Part shown: piece by piece, positions 17,200 through 27,500 of the stretch
How the letters are laid out: the number at the start of each line of letters is the position of its first letter
How positions within the stretch are numbered: the first letter of the stretch is position 1
Source: Peptoniphilus vaginalis
Lineage (GTDB): Bacteria; Bacillota; Clostridia; Tissierellales; Peptoniphilaceae
Reading direction: 5' to 3'
DNA: 64,000 nt
NCBI RefSeq assembly: GCF_900176605.1
Contig: NZ_FXLP01000005.1
Span: 124,001-188,000, forward strand
Notes under the pieces: model-generated
The model's input: the letters and a program-made list of their open reading frames with translations, nothing else
Database searches by the model: none
What the model was told of the DNA's origin: nothing
Translations under genes and position numbers: made by a program

Positions 17200-18957
17200 A
17201 TGAAAAAACTAAATTTAAAAATTTTGGATTTTAAAAGTATAAAAGATACCTTTAAAAGATTTCCATTGACAATAACATCAGCAACACTTGCAAGTATATT
17301 TTTTATTATAGCTACTTATGATGAATATGCAGAAGACTTTAACAACAAGATGATTTCTTATGGTCTGGTCTTTGCCTTTGCAATTTTTTTATATGCTTTT
17401 ATAAAACTTTTTAACGAGGGACTTAGAAATTTTTATGACCTGAAAAATTTAAAAAACAATAATTTATTAAAAGTAATTTCCTATATAATAACTCTGCCCA
17501 TACTCTATGGAATTTATGAGCTAGTTTATGACGAGGCAGGACCTCTCTCAAACTATAATGACAATTTTGTATATTTTAGCTTGATTGCTTTCTTAGTTGT
17601 GGGGACCTCCTTTGTGGCAAAATTTAATTACCACAAAGACTATGTTGCCTATGTGGCAAAAATTTTAAGAGCCTTTATAATATCAAATATTTACAGCTTC
17701 ATAGTATTTGTAGGAATTTCAAGTATAGTTTTTGCCCTAGACTCACTTTTTAAATTGGAGTTTGGATCCTTAGTTTATTTGAGGATTGGAATTTTTTCCT
17801 TTATTTTATTTAACGTCATAACTTTTTTTCAAGATTTTCCAAAGGTAAGGGATTCCTTCACCGATTACAAGTATCCAAAGCCCATTGGAATTCTTTTGGT
17901 ATATATAATCACACCACTTGTGATTATCTACACCCTAATTCTATTGGCTTACTTTATAAAGATTTTAGCTCTTTGGCAAATTCCAAATAATTTAATAGTA
18001 AATCTTGTAATTTGGTTTGCAGCTTTTTCAGTTGTGTACTTATTCTTCCTATCAAGGGTGGACTCAATTGGATTTATAAATAAATTAAAGGTATTTTTTC
18101 CAATAAGTTTGTTCCCGCTCCTTGGCATGATGTTCTTTGCCATTTATTTAAGAGTTAGGGAGTATGGGCTAACTGAAAACAGGTACTTAGTAATAGCGGG
18201 AGGACTTTGGGTGTTTTTATCCCTAATTTATTATATTTTTTATAGGGAAAATTCAAACATCACTGTCCCAATTTTTCTTGCTGCAATAATTTTAGTTACT
18301 GGCATTGGACCGGCGTCGGCTACTAGACTTAGCGTTAGGTCACAAAATGCAAGATTTGAAAGATTGTTAAAGGAAAACAACATGATTGCAGGAGAGGACA
18401 TAAGGTCTGATGTAAATATTGATAGCTACGTAAAAAACCAACTAATAGATATAGTCTCCTACATGGATAAGCGAGATAGGATAGAGGACTTAAAGTATCT
18501 TCCAAAGGACTTTAAACTTAGCGAAGAGAACTTCACAAAAGTTTTTGGCTTCTCCAATAAGGTTGAAAATCAATCTTATCTTGGATACTCTTACACAGAT
18601 AACATTGTAGACAAGGGAGATCTTGGATTTAATATTGACATAGAAGGTTACAAAAATATGATTTTCGTCTATTCTCTTGATCATATTTCCACTTGTGGAG
18701 ATTACAAGTTTGAGAAAAAGAAGAAGGAAATAAATATTTATAAAAAATCTAAAGGTGACTACGAGCTTCAAAAGACAATTGACCTTCTTGCACTTAGGGA
18801 TAAGCTAAAGACCCTAAAGAAGACTAAAGATGAAATAAAACTTGATGACCTAGCAATAGAGGATGTAAACTTTAAAATTTATTTCACAAATATTTATTTT
18901 GGAAATGAAGACAATATTGAGAATGCCTACGTTGAATTCTATCTCTTGACTAAGTAG
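17200..18957 (+). CDS. DUF4153 polytopic membrane protein
   Basis: 585-residue protein. The first 375 residues contain roughly ten transmembrane helices, and the last 200 (from the ATRLSVRSQNARFERLL element) are soluble and charged. This matches the DUF4153 family seen in Firmicutes and Bacteroidetes, for which I know no proven function. It is preceded by AAGGAGG and followed 10 bases later by the His/Cys-tailed gene, so the two probably form a bicistronic unit. Confidence 0.82.
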   Translation: MKKLNLKILDFKSIKDTFKRFPLTITSATLASIFFIIATYDEYAEDFNNKMISYGLVFAFAIFLYAFIKLFNEGLRNFYDLKNLKNNNLLKVISYIITLPILYGIYELVYDEAGPLSNYNDNFVYFSLIAFLVVGTSFVAKFNYHKDYVAYVAKILRAFIISNIYSFIVFVGISSIVFALDSLFKLEFGSLVYLRIGIFSFILFNVITFFQDFPKVRDSFTDYKYPKPIGILLVYIITPLVIIYTLILLAYFIKILALWQIPNNLIVNLVIWFAAFSVVYLFFLSRVDSIGFINKLKVFFPISLFPLLGMMFFAIYLRVREYGLTENRYLVIAGGLWVFLSLIYYIFYRENSNITVPIFLAAIILVTGIGPASATRLSVRSQNARFERLLKENNMIAGEDIRSDVNIDSYVKNQLIDIVSYMDKRDRIEDLKYLPKDFKLSEENFTKVFGFSNKVENQSYLGYSYTDNIVDKGDLGFNIDIEGYKNMIFVYSLDHISTCGDYKFEKKKKEINIYKKSKGDYELQKTIDLLALRDKLKTLKKTKDEIKLDDLAIEDVNFKIYFTNIYFGNEDNIENAYVEFYLLTK

Positions 18958-18967
18958 GAGGGATAAG

Positions 18968-19516
18968 ATGTATTATATAAATTTTGAAAATGATGTTTTT
19001 ATTGATGAGAACATAGACCTTTCACACCTAAAGGACCTTGTAAGGATTTATTTAAATAGGTGCGATTCTTATCAAATTACAATCTTAAAAGAAGACAAGA
19101 AGTCGAAGAAAATTCTTGACGACTTTGCAGTTTATTCTGATGAGAATGGATACGAGTATATCCTTCAGGGAATTGTAGATGAGGACTTAAAAGAAATGAT
19201 TTTAAAAAATCTCATTGGTCATATGGCACTAAACTTTATGGGCCTCAGCCTTTATGATGATGGAATTTTAAAATTGGAAATCCTAAATTATGGCAGCGAA
19301 GTCTACATCTATGGCTTTGATAAAAAAACTGTTGTAGAATTTTCTGATGAACTTGAAAAAGTTTATGGGATAAGAGAAGTCAATGTCTATATAGATGAGA
19401 TGGGGCAAGAAGAAAGCCACGACCACGACCATCATGACCATGATCATTCTTGTGGTTGCTCGTCACAGGAAGACCAGGACAAGTCATGTGACTGTGGTGG
19501 GTCTAGTAACAATTAA
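18968..19516 (+). CDS. Protein with His/Asp/Cys-rich metal-binding tail, family unknown
   Basis: 182 residues. The first 145 form an ordinary acidic cytoplasmic domain without a recognised motif. The C-terminal 35 residues alternate His and Asp (SHDHDHHDHDHS) and then carry CGC and CDC cysteine pairs before an Asn/Ser end. Such tails bind zinc, nickel or cobalt in metallochaperones, so metal storage or delivery is possible, but it is an inference. It is translationally close to the DUF4153 membrane protein. Confidence 0.72.
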   Translation: MYYINFENDVFIDENIDLSHLKDLVRIYLNRCDSYQITILKEDKKSKKILDDFAVYSDENGYEYILQGIVDEDLKEMILKNLIGHMALNFMGLSLYDDGILKLEILNYGSEVYIYGFDKKTVVEFSDELEKVYGIREVNVYIDEMGQEESHDHDHHDHDHSCGCSSQEDQDKSCDCGGSSNN

Positions 19517-19527
19517 AAGTCAAACAA

Positions 19528-19565
19528 AAAGAGTCTATCATGTGATGTGATAGGCTCTTATTTTA
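19528..19565. terminator. Bidirectional terminator between convergent genes
   Basis: AAGAGTCTATCA and TGATAGGCTCTT form a stem with one wobble pair. There is an A-run on the left and a T-rich right flank, serving both the plus-strand metal-tail gene and the minus-strand pyrophosphatase gene. Confidence 0.8.
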
Positions 19566-19575
19566 GTACATAGTT

Positions 19576-21210
19576 TTATGAAAGTTCTTCTGATATAGCA
19601 GATGAAATTTTTGGAAGTAGTTGCTTCTTTCTTGATAGGAGACCCTCTGATAAGAATTTATCGCCCACAAGCTCTTTGTCAAACTTTCTTGCAATTGCTT
19701 CTTTGAAAGATCCTGCCAAGATTACTTCAGAAACTTCCTTAAAGATGTCGGTGATCATTAGGATGAAGGATTCTGCATCAGAAGAAGCTACAAAGTTTTC
19801 CATGGCTTCCTTGAGGTCATTTTCTACCGAAGCTGTGGAGTCAAGGTCCATAGTAAAGATTTGACAGACCCTAACATTAACTCCTTCAATGGAGAAGTTT
19901 TTGACGTCAGACTTTAGAAGCTCATCAGGTTTTCTACCTTCAAGGCTGGTACCTGCACGAAACATTTCCATAGCAAAGTCTTCTACATTTATGGCTGCAA
20001 TTTTCTTCATCTTGTTTAGGACATACTTGTCAGTTTCTGTTGAAGTAGGTGACCTAAAGAGTAGGGTATCAGAAATAATTGCTGCACAAAGAAGTCCAGC
20101 AACTTCACGAGATGGTTTTATTCCATTTTCGAAAAACATCTTTGACACAATAGTTGCAGTTGATCCAACAGGTTCATTCCTAAAATAAATTGGGGAAGAT
20201 GTAGACACATTTGCCACCCTGTGGTGGTCCACAATTTGAATGATTTCTGCTGAGTCTATGTCGTCAATGGATTGGTTTCTTTCGTTGTGGTCTACTAGGA
20301 TTATTTTTTTCTTCAAGTTTGAAATCAAATGGTATCTTGAAATATTTCCTATAACCTTGCCCTTGTTGTCAAGAACTGGGTAGGACCTAAATCTTGATTG
20401 GGACATTTTTTCTCTAACGTCGTCAATCAAATCATCCTTGTGAAAGACTACTAAGTCATCTCTTGTCATTACATATTCAACAGGAACAGCTTGGGGCAAA
20501 AGTCTTGCCACCATAAAAGTTGAAAGGCCAGTTGAAATTACTGCAACATTATTTTCTTTTGCAAGTTTCATAAGTCTATCATCAAGCTTGCTTGATATAG
20601 TTAGGATTAAAAGAGATATTCCCTTTCTTATTACAGATTCTTGGTCTTTGACATCATCGCCAACTATTACAATGTCTCCTTCACTTATGAGGTCTTGATT
20701 TTTTATTGCCTTGACAGCCATCTTACCTGAGAGACTTCTTGGCTTTTCGGGAAGGTAGAGAACCTTGCCCCTAAGTACATCTAAAATATTTTCAAAGCTT
20801 GTGTTGGACCTTCCAATGATGGAGTCGTCCCAAATCTCCATGTAAGTTGATGCTATGTTGGAAAGACTAACTATTCCAATTAAGTTGTCTTCGTCATCAA
20901 CAACTGGAAGAGAGCTAATATTATTTTTTTGAATTAGATCCATGGCAGAAGCCATTGATAGGCTTGGGTTGACACAGTAGGCAGCATCAATTTCAATGTC
21001 ACGAACTTGTGGCTTGATAGAAGTCTTTAACCTTGGCTTTTGCACCTTAAAATAATCAAGGACAAATTCTGTTTCCCTATTTAAGTTTCCCAACCTAATT
21101 GCTTCAGCGTCTTGCCCCATCTTGTTTTTTAATTCTGCAAGTGCAATGGCAGAACATATACTATCAGTATCTGGATTTTTGTGACCAGTAATATAAATTT
21201 TATTCTTCAT
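19576..21210 (-). CDS. ppaC: CBS/DRTGG-containing family II inorganic pyrophosphatase
   Basis: Manganese/cobalt-dependent DHH-family pyrophosphatase of 544 residues, larger than the plain ~310-residue form because a regulatory insert splits the DHH domain. Visible are GHKNPDTDSICSA (N-terminal metal site), two CBS modules (about 72-125 and 250-305) flanking a DRTGG-type segment (about 130-240), the DHHRVAN motif and a C-terminal DHHA2 domain with RKKQLLPKI. Enzymes of this layout are known to be regulated by adenine nucleotides bound to CBS. GGAGG lies upstream on the minus strand. Confidence 0.93.
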   Translation of the reverse strand: MKNKIYITGHKNPDTDSICSAIALAELKNKMGQDAEAIRLGNLNRETEFVLDYFKVQKPRLKTSIKPQVRDIEIDAAYCVNPSLSMASAMDLIQKNNISSLPVVDDEDNLIGIVSLSNIASTYMEIWDDSIIGRSNTSFENILDVLRGKVLYLPEKPRSLSGKMAVKAIKNQDLISEGDIVIVGDDVKDQESVIRKGISLLILTISSKLDDRLMKLAKENNVAVISTGLSTFMVARLLPQAVPVEYVMTRDDLVVFHKDDLIDDVREKMSQSRFRSYPVLDNKGKVIGNISRYHLISNLKKKIILVDHNERNQSIDDIDSAEIIQIVDHHRVANVSTSSPIYFRNEPVGSTATIVSKMFFENGIKPSREVAGLLCAAIISDTLLFRSPTSTETDKYVLNKMKKIAAINVEDFAMEMFRAGTSLEGRKPDELLKSDVKNFSIEGVNVRVCQIFTMDLDSTASVENDLKEAMENFVASSDAESFILMITDIFKEVSEVILAGSFKEAIARKFDKELVGDKFLSEGLLSRKKQLLPKISSAISEELS

Positions 21211-21301
21211 AAATCCTCCAAATTTCTAAGACATTATAACATAAAATGGCTTAAATCTTGTAATAATATGTGAACTTAGGATATAATTTAGGGGTGATAA
21301 T

Positions 21302-22504
21302 ATGAATATAATTATAATTGGAGCAGGGGCAAGTGGAATTGTCACTGCTATAAATGCAAAGAATGAAAATAATAGGGTTATTCTCTTGGAGAAAAATGAT
21401 AGGATTGGGAAGAAGTTATTGGCAACTGGCAACGGCAGGTGCAACTACACCAATATGATCTTGTCAGAGAAAAATTATTCTTCGCCTGACTTTGTAAAGA
21501 GAACTCTAGAAGAATTTTCTAATGAAGATTTAATAAATTATTTTAAAATGTTAGGTCTTGAATCTACACTTGATGGTAATAGGGTATATCCCATAAGCCT
21601 AAAGGCAAATTCTGTCTTAAATATTTTGATTTACTGGCTTGAGAAAAAGGGAATTGAAGTGAAAACCAAGAGCCAGGTTAAGGAAATCAAGAAAATAAAA
21701 ACAGGCTATGAAGTCATAACTAATGGTGAAATTTTTAAAGCCGATGTGGTAGTACTTGCCTTTGGAGGGAAGGCCATGCCAGCAAGTGGCTCTGATGGTG
21801 TGAGTTTTGAAATTCTAAAGAAGATGGGGATAAGGGTGACTGACCTAAAGCCAGCCCTTACTCAATTAAAGCTTGATTCAAAATATTTAAAGCACCTAAG
21901 TGGGACAAAGGTAATAGGTCGTGCAAGACTCCTAAGGGATGAAAAAGTCATAGAGGAGAGAGAGGGCGAAATTTTATTTACCAATTATGGTATAAGTGGT
22001 CCACCAATCTTGGATATGTCTATTAATGCTAAGGAGGGCGACATCATTGAAGTACCTCTAATCAATAACTTAAAGAAGGACAGCATTGATATGGTCTACA
22101 ACAGGTACTATATGTTTCCAGATTTTTCCCTTGAAGAATTTTTAATGGGGCTTGTTGACAAGAAGTTCATCCACTATATTGTGGACTCACTTGATATGGA
22201 CAAGAACACAGCGATGAATATGATTTCTATGGGAGACTTTGAAAAAATTATTGGACTTCTTTTAAAATCTCACTTTAAAGTAACAAGCAACACTGGATTT
22301 AAAAATGCCCAAGTGACAAGGGGTGGAGTTTCTTTAGAAGAAGTCAGCCCAGAAAATTATGAGTCAAAAAAGTTTAAAGACCTATATATAATTGGTGAAG
22401 CTCTTGATATTGATGGAGACTGTGGAGGCTATAATCTACACTTCGCTTTTGGATGCGGTTATAGACTTGGAAAATTATTGAGGGAAAAAAATTTACAAAA
22501 GTAA
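21302..22504 (+). CDS. BaiN/HI0933-type FAD-dependent oxidoreductase
   Basis: 400-residue flavoprotein. The N-terminal dinucleotide fold is IIGAGASGIVTAINA, then LLEKNDRIGKKLLATGNGRCNYTN (family signature), a mid-domain with the TNYGISGPPILDMS motif and the C-terminal FAD element GEALDIDGDCGGYNLHFAFGCGYRLGK. Members are predicted NAD(P)H-dependent reductases, and the substrate is not evident. It diverges from the pyrophosphatase gene, so the 91-base gap should hold two promoters. Confidence 0.9.
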   Translation: MNIIIIGAGASGIVTAINAKNENNRVILLEKNDRIGKKLLATGNGRCNYTNMILSEKNYSSPDFVKRTLEEFSNEDLINYFKMLGLESTLDGNRVYPISLKANSVLNILIYWLEKKGIEVKTKSQVKEIKKIKTGYEVITNGEIFKADVVVLAFGGKAMPASGSDGVSFEILKKMGIRVTDLKPALTQLKLDSKYLKHLSGTKVIGRARLLRDEKVIEEREGEILFTNYGISGPPILDMSINAKEGDIIEVPLINNLKKDSIDMVYNRYYMFPDFSLEEFLMGLVDKKFIHYIVDSLDMDKNTAMNMISMGDFEKIIGLLLKSHFKVTSNTGFKNAQVTRGGVSLEEVSPENYESKKFKDLYIIGEALDIDGDCGGYNLHFAFGCGYRLGKLLREKNLQK

Positions 22505-22584
22505 TTTGCAATAGAAGTAAAATCAGATTAAAATAATTTTTGTGAATAATTTTTTATAGATTTTGCAATAGATTTGGAGGAAGA

Positions 22585-23862
22585 ATGTTCTACTTACAGA
22601 AAAAATTAAAGGAATTTGGGAATATTTCTGTTGGAATTGTTGGCTCAGGTATTATGGGAAGTTCGCTTTTCACCTTGCTTAGCCAAAATGAAAATTTTTA
22701 TCCCATAGTGTTTTCCTCAAGAAATAAAAAGACACTAGAGTCTGCTATTGAAGCAGCAAATATAAATAAGGATGAACTTGCCTTTACAGATGACATTGAA
22801 GAGGCAAAGAAACTTTTAAAGGAAAAGAAATACATCGCCACTACAAATAATTTAATAGCGGCATCCCTTGTGGACTGTCTAGTGGACTGTACTGGGGACA
22901 CAGAAACTGGTACAAAATTATCCCTTGTTGCCATTGAGAATAAGGTTGATATTGTAAGTCTCAATGTAGAAATGGATGCAACAGTTGGCCCATACTTAAA
23001 AGTCTTGGCAGATAAAAAGGGCGTAGTCTATTCTGGAACCAAGGGCGATGAGCCAGGAGCCATTGTGGAAATTTTTGAGTTTGCACAAAACTGTGGCTTT
23101 GACGTCCTAGTCCTAGGTAAGGGAAAAAATAATGAATTAAATAATTATGCAACGCCAGATAGTTTAAGAGAAGCTGCAGAGAAAAAGGGAATTAACCCAA
23201 GGATGCTAACTTCCTTTGTTGATGGAACAAACACAATGATTGAGCTCAATGCAGTTTGTAATGCTCTTGGATTTGTGCCAGATGTAAGAGGTTGTCACTT
23301 TGTTAGTACTGAACCAAAAAATATAGCCGAAGACTTTAAGCTAAAGGAAGATGGGGGAATTTTAAATTCCTATGGGGTTGTTGACTTCGCTACAGGAATT
23401 GCTCCAGGAGTCTTTGCAGTAGTAAGACCTAAGTCAGACATAATAGATATGGAAATGAAATACTTATCTATGGGTGATGGTCCAAATTATACAATATACA
23501 GGCCCTACCACTTGACTAGCATCGAGACAATTATTTCTATTATAAAGGCAGTTGTATTAAGAGATGAATCAATAGCTCCACTTGGTAGACCCTTTGCAGA
23601 AACAGTTTCAGTTGCAAAGAGAGACATCAAGAAGGGAGAGAAGTTTGACTCCATTGGCGGCGAGATGATTTTTGGAAGTCTTGAAACTAAAGAAGAACAA
23701 GAAAGAGGCAACCATCTACCAATAGGGATAGTAACAGAAGGATCCTTTGCAAAAAGAGATATTAAAAAGGGAAGCCTGCTCACTTATGATGATATATCCT
23801 TAAATATGGATTCGGAAATAGTAAACTTGCGAAAAATTCAAGATGACTATTTTAAAATTTAA
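22585..23862 (+). CDS. Homoserine-dehydrogenase-like oxidoreductase with SAF domain
   Basis: 425-residue protein. The N-terminal Rossmann domain (VGIVGSGIMGSSLF) is followed by a homoserine-dehydrogenase-like dinucleotide region (LVDCTGDTETGTKL; DIVSLNVEMDATVGPYL) and a C-terminal SAF domain (about 335-420) as in antifreeze and sialate synthases. This is the layout of COG4091 proteins. No threonine-pathway genes are adjacent, so true homoserine dehydrogenase activity is doubtful; the family includes sugar-acid and branched-carbon pathway enzymes. GGAGG precedes the ATG. Confidence 0.75.
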   Translation: MFYLQKKLKEFGNISVGIVGSGIMGSSLFTLLSQNENFYPIVFSSRNKKTLESAIEAANINKDELAFTDDIEEAKKLLKEKKYIATTNNLIAASLVDCLVDCTGDTETGTKLSLVAIENKVDIVSLNVEMDATVGPYLKVLADKKGVVYSGTKGDEPGAIVEIFEFAQNCGFDVLVLGKGKNNELNNYATPDSLREAAEKKGINPRMLTSFVDGTNTMIELNAVCNALGFVPDVRGCHFVSTEPKNIAEDFKLKEDGGILNSYGVVDFATGIAPGVFAVVRPKSDIIDMEMKYLSMGDGPNYTIYRPYHLTSIETIISIIKAVVLRDESIAPLGRPFAETVSVAKRDIKKGEKFDSIGGEMIFGSLETKEEQERGNHLPIGIVTEGSFAKRDIKKGSLLTYDDISLNMDSEIVNLRKIQDDYFKI

Positions 23863-23867
23863 ATTTT

Positions 23868-23878
23868 GATGGTATAAT
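23868..23878 (+). promoter_or_regulatory. Extended -10 promoter of the Rrf2 gene
   Basis: TGGTATAAT matches the TGn-TATAAT extended -10 form and lies about 20 bases before the start codon. The -35 region is AT-rich and poor, as is usual for extended -10 promoters. Confidence 0.55.
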
Positions 23879-23897
23879 ATCGTAAATAGGTGATAAT

Positions 23898-24308
23898 ATG
23901 AGAATAACACAAGAAACAGACTATGCATTTCGTATTGTAAGTTATCTAGCAGCAAATGAGGGAAAGGTTGTTGGAGCGCCACAAATAGCTGAAAGCGAAG
24001 GTGTTACAAAAAGATTTACCCTAAGAATACTAAGAAAATTGAATTTAGCTGGAATTACAGATGCGAAGAGAGGCTCTAAGGGCGGATATTTTTTAAAGAA
24101 GCCTAAGGAAGAAACCACTTTGTATGATATAATTGTAGCAGTAGATGGTCCTATTGAAATCAATAGGTGTCTACAAGAAGAGGATTCATTCTGTAGCAAG
24201 CATCCTGATGGATACAAAAGAAGTTGTAAATTCCACCGTGCCCTTGCTGGTATGCAATCAGATATTATTAAGATGTTTAAGAGTCAAACAATTGACAACT
24301 TTATATAA
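23898..24308 (+). CDS. Rrf2/IscR-type transcriptional regulator
   Basis: 136-residue winged-helix regulator. The N-terminal MRITQETDYAFRIVSYLAA and the GSKGGYFLKKP wing are typical. The C-terminal loop has three cysteines, in NRCLQEEDSFCSKHPDGYKRSCKFHRA, the spacing expected for an IscR-like [2Fe-2S] cluster. It could sense iron-sulfur status, nitric oxide or redox. No suf/isc genes adjoin it; its neighbour is the ileS leader, so its targets are probably elsewhere. Confidence 0.88.
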   Translation: MRITQETDYAFRIVSYLAANEGKVVGAPQIAESEGVTKRFTLRILRKLNLAGITDAKRGSKGGYFLKKPKEETTLYDIIVAVDGPIEINRCLQEEDSFCSKHPDGYKRSCKFHRALAGMQSDIIKMFKSQTIDNFI

Positions 24309-24310
24309 GC

Positions 24311-24516
24311 TTTGATGAGGATGGTAATTTCTAGAAAGTTAGAGAACAGTTGGTTGGTGCAAAACTGCCTTTCGAAATTTTACAGATCACCTTGGAGCTC
24401 AAGAGTCAAAAGCTCTTGCGTAATTTTGCGTTAAGATATTAAGTGATAGTTTCCTATAATTAGGGTGGTACCGCGGTTAGTTCGTCCCTTCTCTTTTGAG
24501 AGGGGACTTTTTTTAT
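24311..24516 (+). promoter_or_regulatory. T-box riboswitch (isoleucine) controlling ileS
   Basis: tRNA-sensing leader. The T-box core GGGTGGTACCGCGG is at 24463-24476, preceded by stem I elements (AGAGAACAG and TTGGTGCAAAACTG, the distal AG-bulge/terminal-loop type). The likely specifier ATC (Ile) is at 24386-24388. A terminator hairpin GTCCCTTCTC/GAGAGGGGAC (24484-24507) with seven T follows, and it overlaps the antiterminator partner GTTAGTTCGTCCC. Uncharged tRNA-Ile should favour readthrough into ileS. The specifier call depends on a fold I did not compute. Confidence 0.9.
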
Positions 24517-24544
24517 ACAAAAATTGGAAGAAAAGGAGATTTAG

Positions 24545-27500
24545 ATGAAAGTATTTAAAGAATTATCTAAAGATAGTGTAAGTGTTAGAGAAGAACGAGT
24601 CTCAAAGTTTTGGGACGAAATTGATCTTCTACATGAATCTGTGGAATCAAGAAAAGATGGAGAAAATTATATATTCTATGAAGGACCTCCAACTGCTAAT
24701 GGAAAGCCAGGCATTCACCATGTAATGGCAAGAACTCTTAAGGATTTAACTTGTAGATACCATACAATGCTTGGTTATCAAGTTAAGAGAAAAGCAGGTT
24801 GGGATACACATGGTCTTCCTGTAGAAATAGAAGTAGAAAAGAAATTAGGTCTTCACAACAAACAAGACATAGAGTCTTATGGGGTTGAAGCCTTTAATAA
24901 AAAGTGTAGACAATCTGTTTTTGAATATGAAAAAGAATGGAGAACTCTTACAAGAAGAATGGGTTACTTAATCGACTTAGACCACCCATATATCACACTT
25001 GAAAACTCTTATATTGAATCAGTTTGGCACATCCTAGACAAGATGTTTAAGGATGGTCTAATTTATGAAGGCCACAAAATTGTTCCTTACTGCCCAAGAT
25101 GTGGAACTGGACTTGCATCTCACGAAGTTGCACAAGGTTATGAAGAAATAAAAACTACAACAGCAACTTGTAGATTTAAGTTAAAAGATAAGGAAAATGA
25201 ATACTTCTTGGCATGGACAACAACACCATGGACACTTCCATCTAACGTTGCCCTAGCAGTTAATCCAAAAGTTGAATACGTAAAGGTTAAGCATGCTGAC
25301 GGACACATCTACTATGTAGCAAAATCTCTTGCTAAGCAAGTCTTTAAGGATGATGAATATGAAGTCCTAGAAGAAATCCTTGGTAAGGATCTTGAATACA
25401 CAGAATATGAACAACTCCTTAATTTCCTTAAAGTAGATAAAAAAGCATTTTATGTAATCTGCGCTGACTATGTTACAACTGAAGATGGTACTGGTATTGT
25501 TCACATTGCTCCTGCCTTTGGTGAAGATGACTATCAAACTGCAAGAGGATATGACCTTCCAATGTTAAAACCAGTTGATGAAGAAGGTAAGTTTACAGAT
25601 ACACCTTGGAAGGGTCAATTTGTAATTGATGCTGACCACGATGTTCTTCACTACCTAATGGATCACGATCTTTTATTCGCAAAACAAAAGGTACTTCACA
25701 ATTATCCACACTGCTGGAGATGTCACACTCCACTTATTTACTACGCACACCCATCATGGTATATAGAAGTAACTAAGTTTAAGGACAAGTTAATTGAAAA
25801 CAACAATGGAGTAAATTGGTTCCCAGACTTCGTAGGAGAAAAGAGATTTGGAAATTGGCTAGAAAACTTAAATGACTGGGCAATCTCTAGATCAAGATAT
25901 TGGGGTACACCACTTCCAATTTGGAGATGTGAGTGTGGTCACACAGAATCTGTTGGCTCAATAGAAGATTTGAGAAATAAGGCAATAGAAGATGTGGCAG
26001 AAGATGTTGAACTTCACAGACCTTACGTCGACGATATCCATCTTAAATGTCCTAAGTGTGGCAAGCCAATGACAAGGGAAGCAGACGTAATTGATGTTTG
26101 GTTTGACTCAGGAGCTATGCCTTTTGCTCAATGGCACTATCCATTTGAAAACAAGGACAACTTTGGCGAACTATTCCCAGCAGACTTTATATGTGAAGGA
26201 ATTGACCAAACAAGAGGTTGGTTCTACTCACTAATTGCAATATCAACTTATATGACTGGCAAGAGCCCTTACAAGAATGTACTTGTTAATGACCTTATCC
26301 TTGATAAGGAAGGCAAGAAGATGTCAAAATCTCGTGGTAACACAGTTGCTCCTTTTGAACTCTTTGACAAGTATGGAGCTGACGTTGTAAGGTGGTACCT
26401 ACTTTATGTATCTCCACCATGGACTCCAACAAAGTTCGACGAAGATGGACTACGTGAAATTGAATCAAAATTCTTTAGATCTTTAAGAAACACTTACAAC
26501 TTCTTCAGCCTATATGCAAACACAGATAAGATTGACCCAAGAGAAGTTAAGGTTTCCTATGATGACTTAGAAGAAATTGACAAGTGGTTATTGTCTAAGT
26601 ACAACAGACTTGTTAAAAACGTAAGAAAAGATATGGATGAATTTGAACTTACAAAAGTTGTAAGAGAAATTCAAGATTTTGTTATAGAAGATGTTTCCAA
26701 CTGGTACATCAGAAGAAATAGAAGAAGATTTTGGAAGACTGACAAGGACAACACAAAGATTGCCGTTTACAAGACAACTTATGAAGTTTTACTTGGTGTG
26801 ACAAAATTAATTGCTCCTATGGTTCCATTCCTTTCAGAAGAATTATTTAAGTCACTTACTGATGAAGAATCAGTTCACTTAGCTGACTATCCAAATTATG
26901 ATGAAAATATGATTAAGGATAAGGTTGAAGAAAAGATGGACCTTGTAAGAGACCTTGTAACTCTAGGAAGAGCTTCAAGAGAAGAAGCAAAGATAAAGGT
27001 TAGACAACCACTTTCTAAGGTTATCATTGATGGAAAGTACAAGGAAATCATTGGCGACTTAACAGAACTTATCAAGGAAGAACTTAACGTTAAGGAAGTT
27101 CAATTTGAACATGACCTTTCAGAATATATGGAATTTGAACTTAAACCAAACTTTAAAGTTTGTGGTAGCATCCTAGGTGCAAAGGTTAAGGACTTTGGCA
27201 AGGCTCTTAGAGAAGCAGATGCAAAAGACCTACTAGCTAAACTTGAAGAAGGTAAAGTTAAGCTTGAACTTGCTGGCGAAGAAACAGAAATTGAAAGAGA
27301 CTTTGTTGAAGTAAAAATTTCTGCAAAAGAAGGCTTTGACGTAATAATGGAAAACAACCTCTTTGTTATCCTTGACACAGAACTTAATGAAGAACTTCTA
27401 AATGAAGGTTATGTAAGAGAATTTGTATCAAAGATCCAACAACTAAGAAAGAAGAAAGACTTAGATATTCTTGACAACATTAAGATTTCATACAAGTCTG

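Noticed and set aside
22585-23862. True homoserine dehydrogenase
   Set aside because: The C-terminal SAF domain and lack of threonine-pathway neighbours point to the COG4091 group instead.
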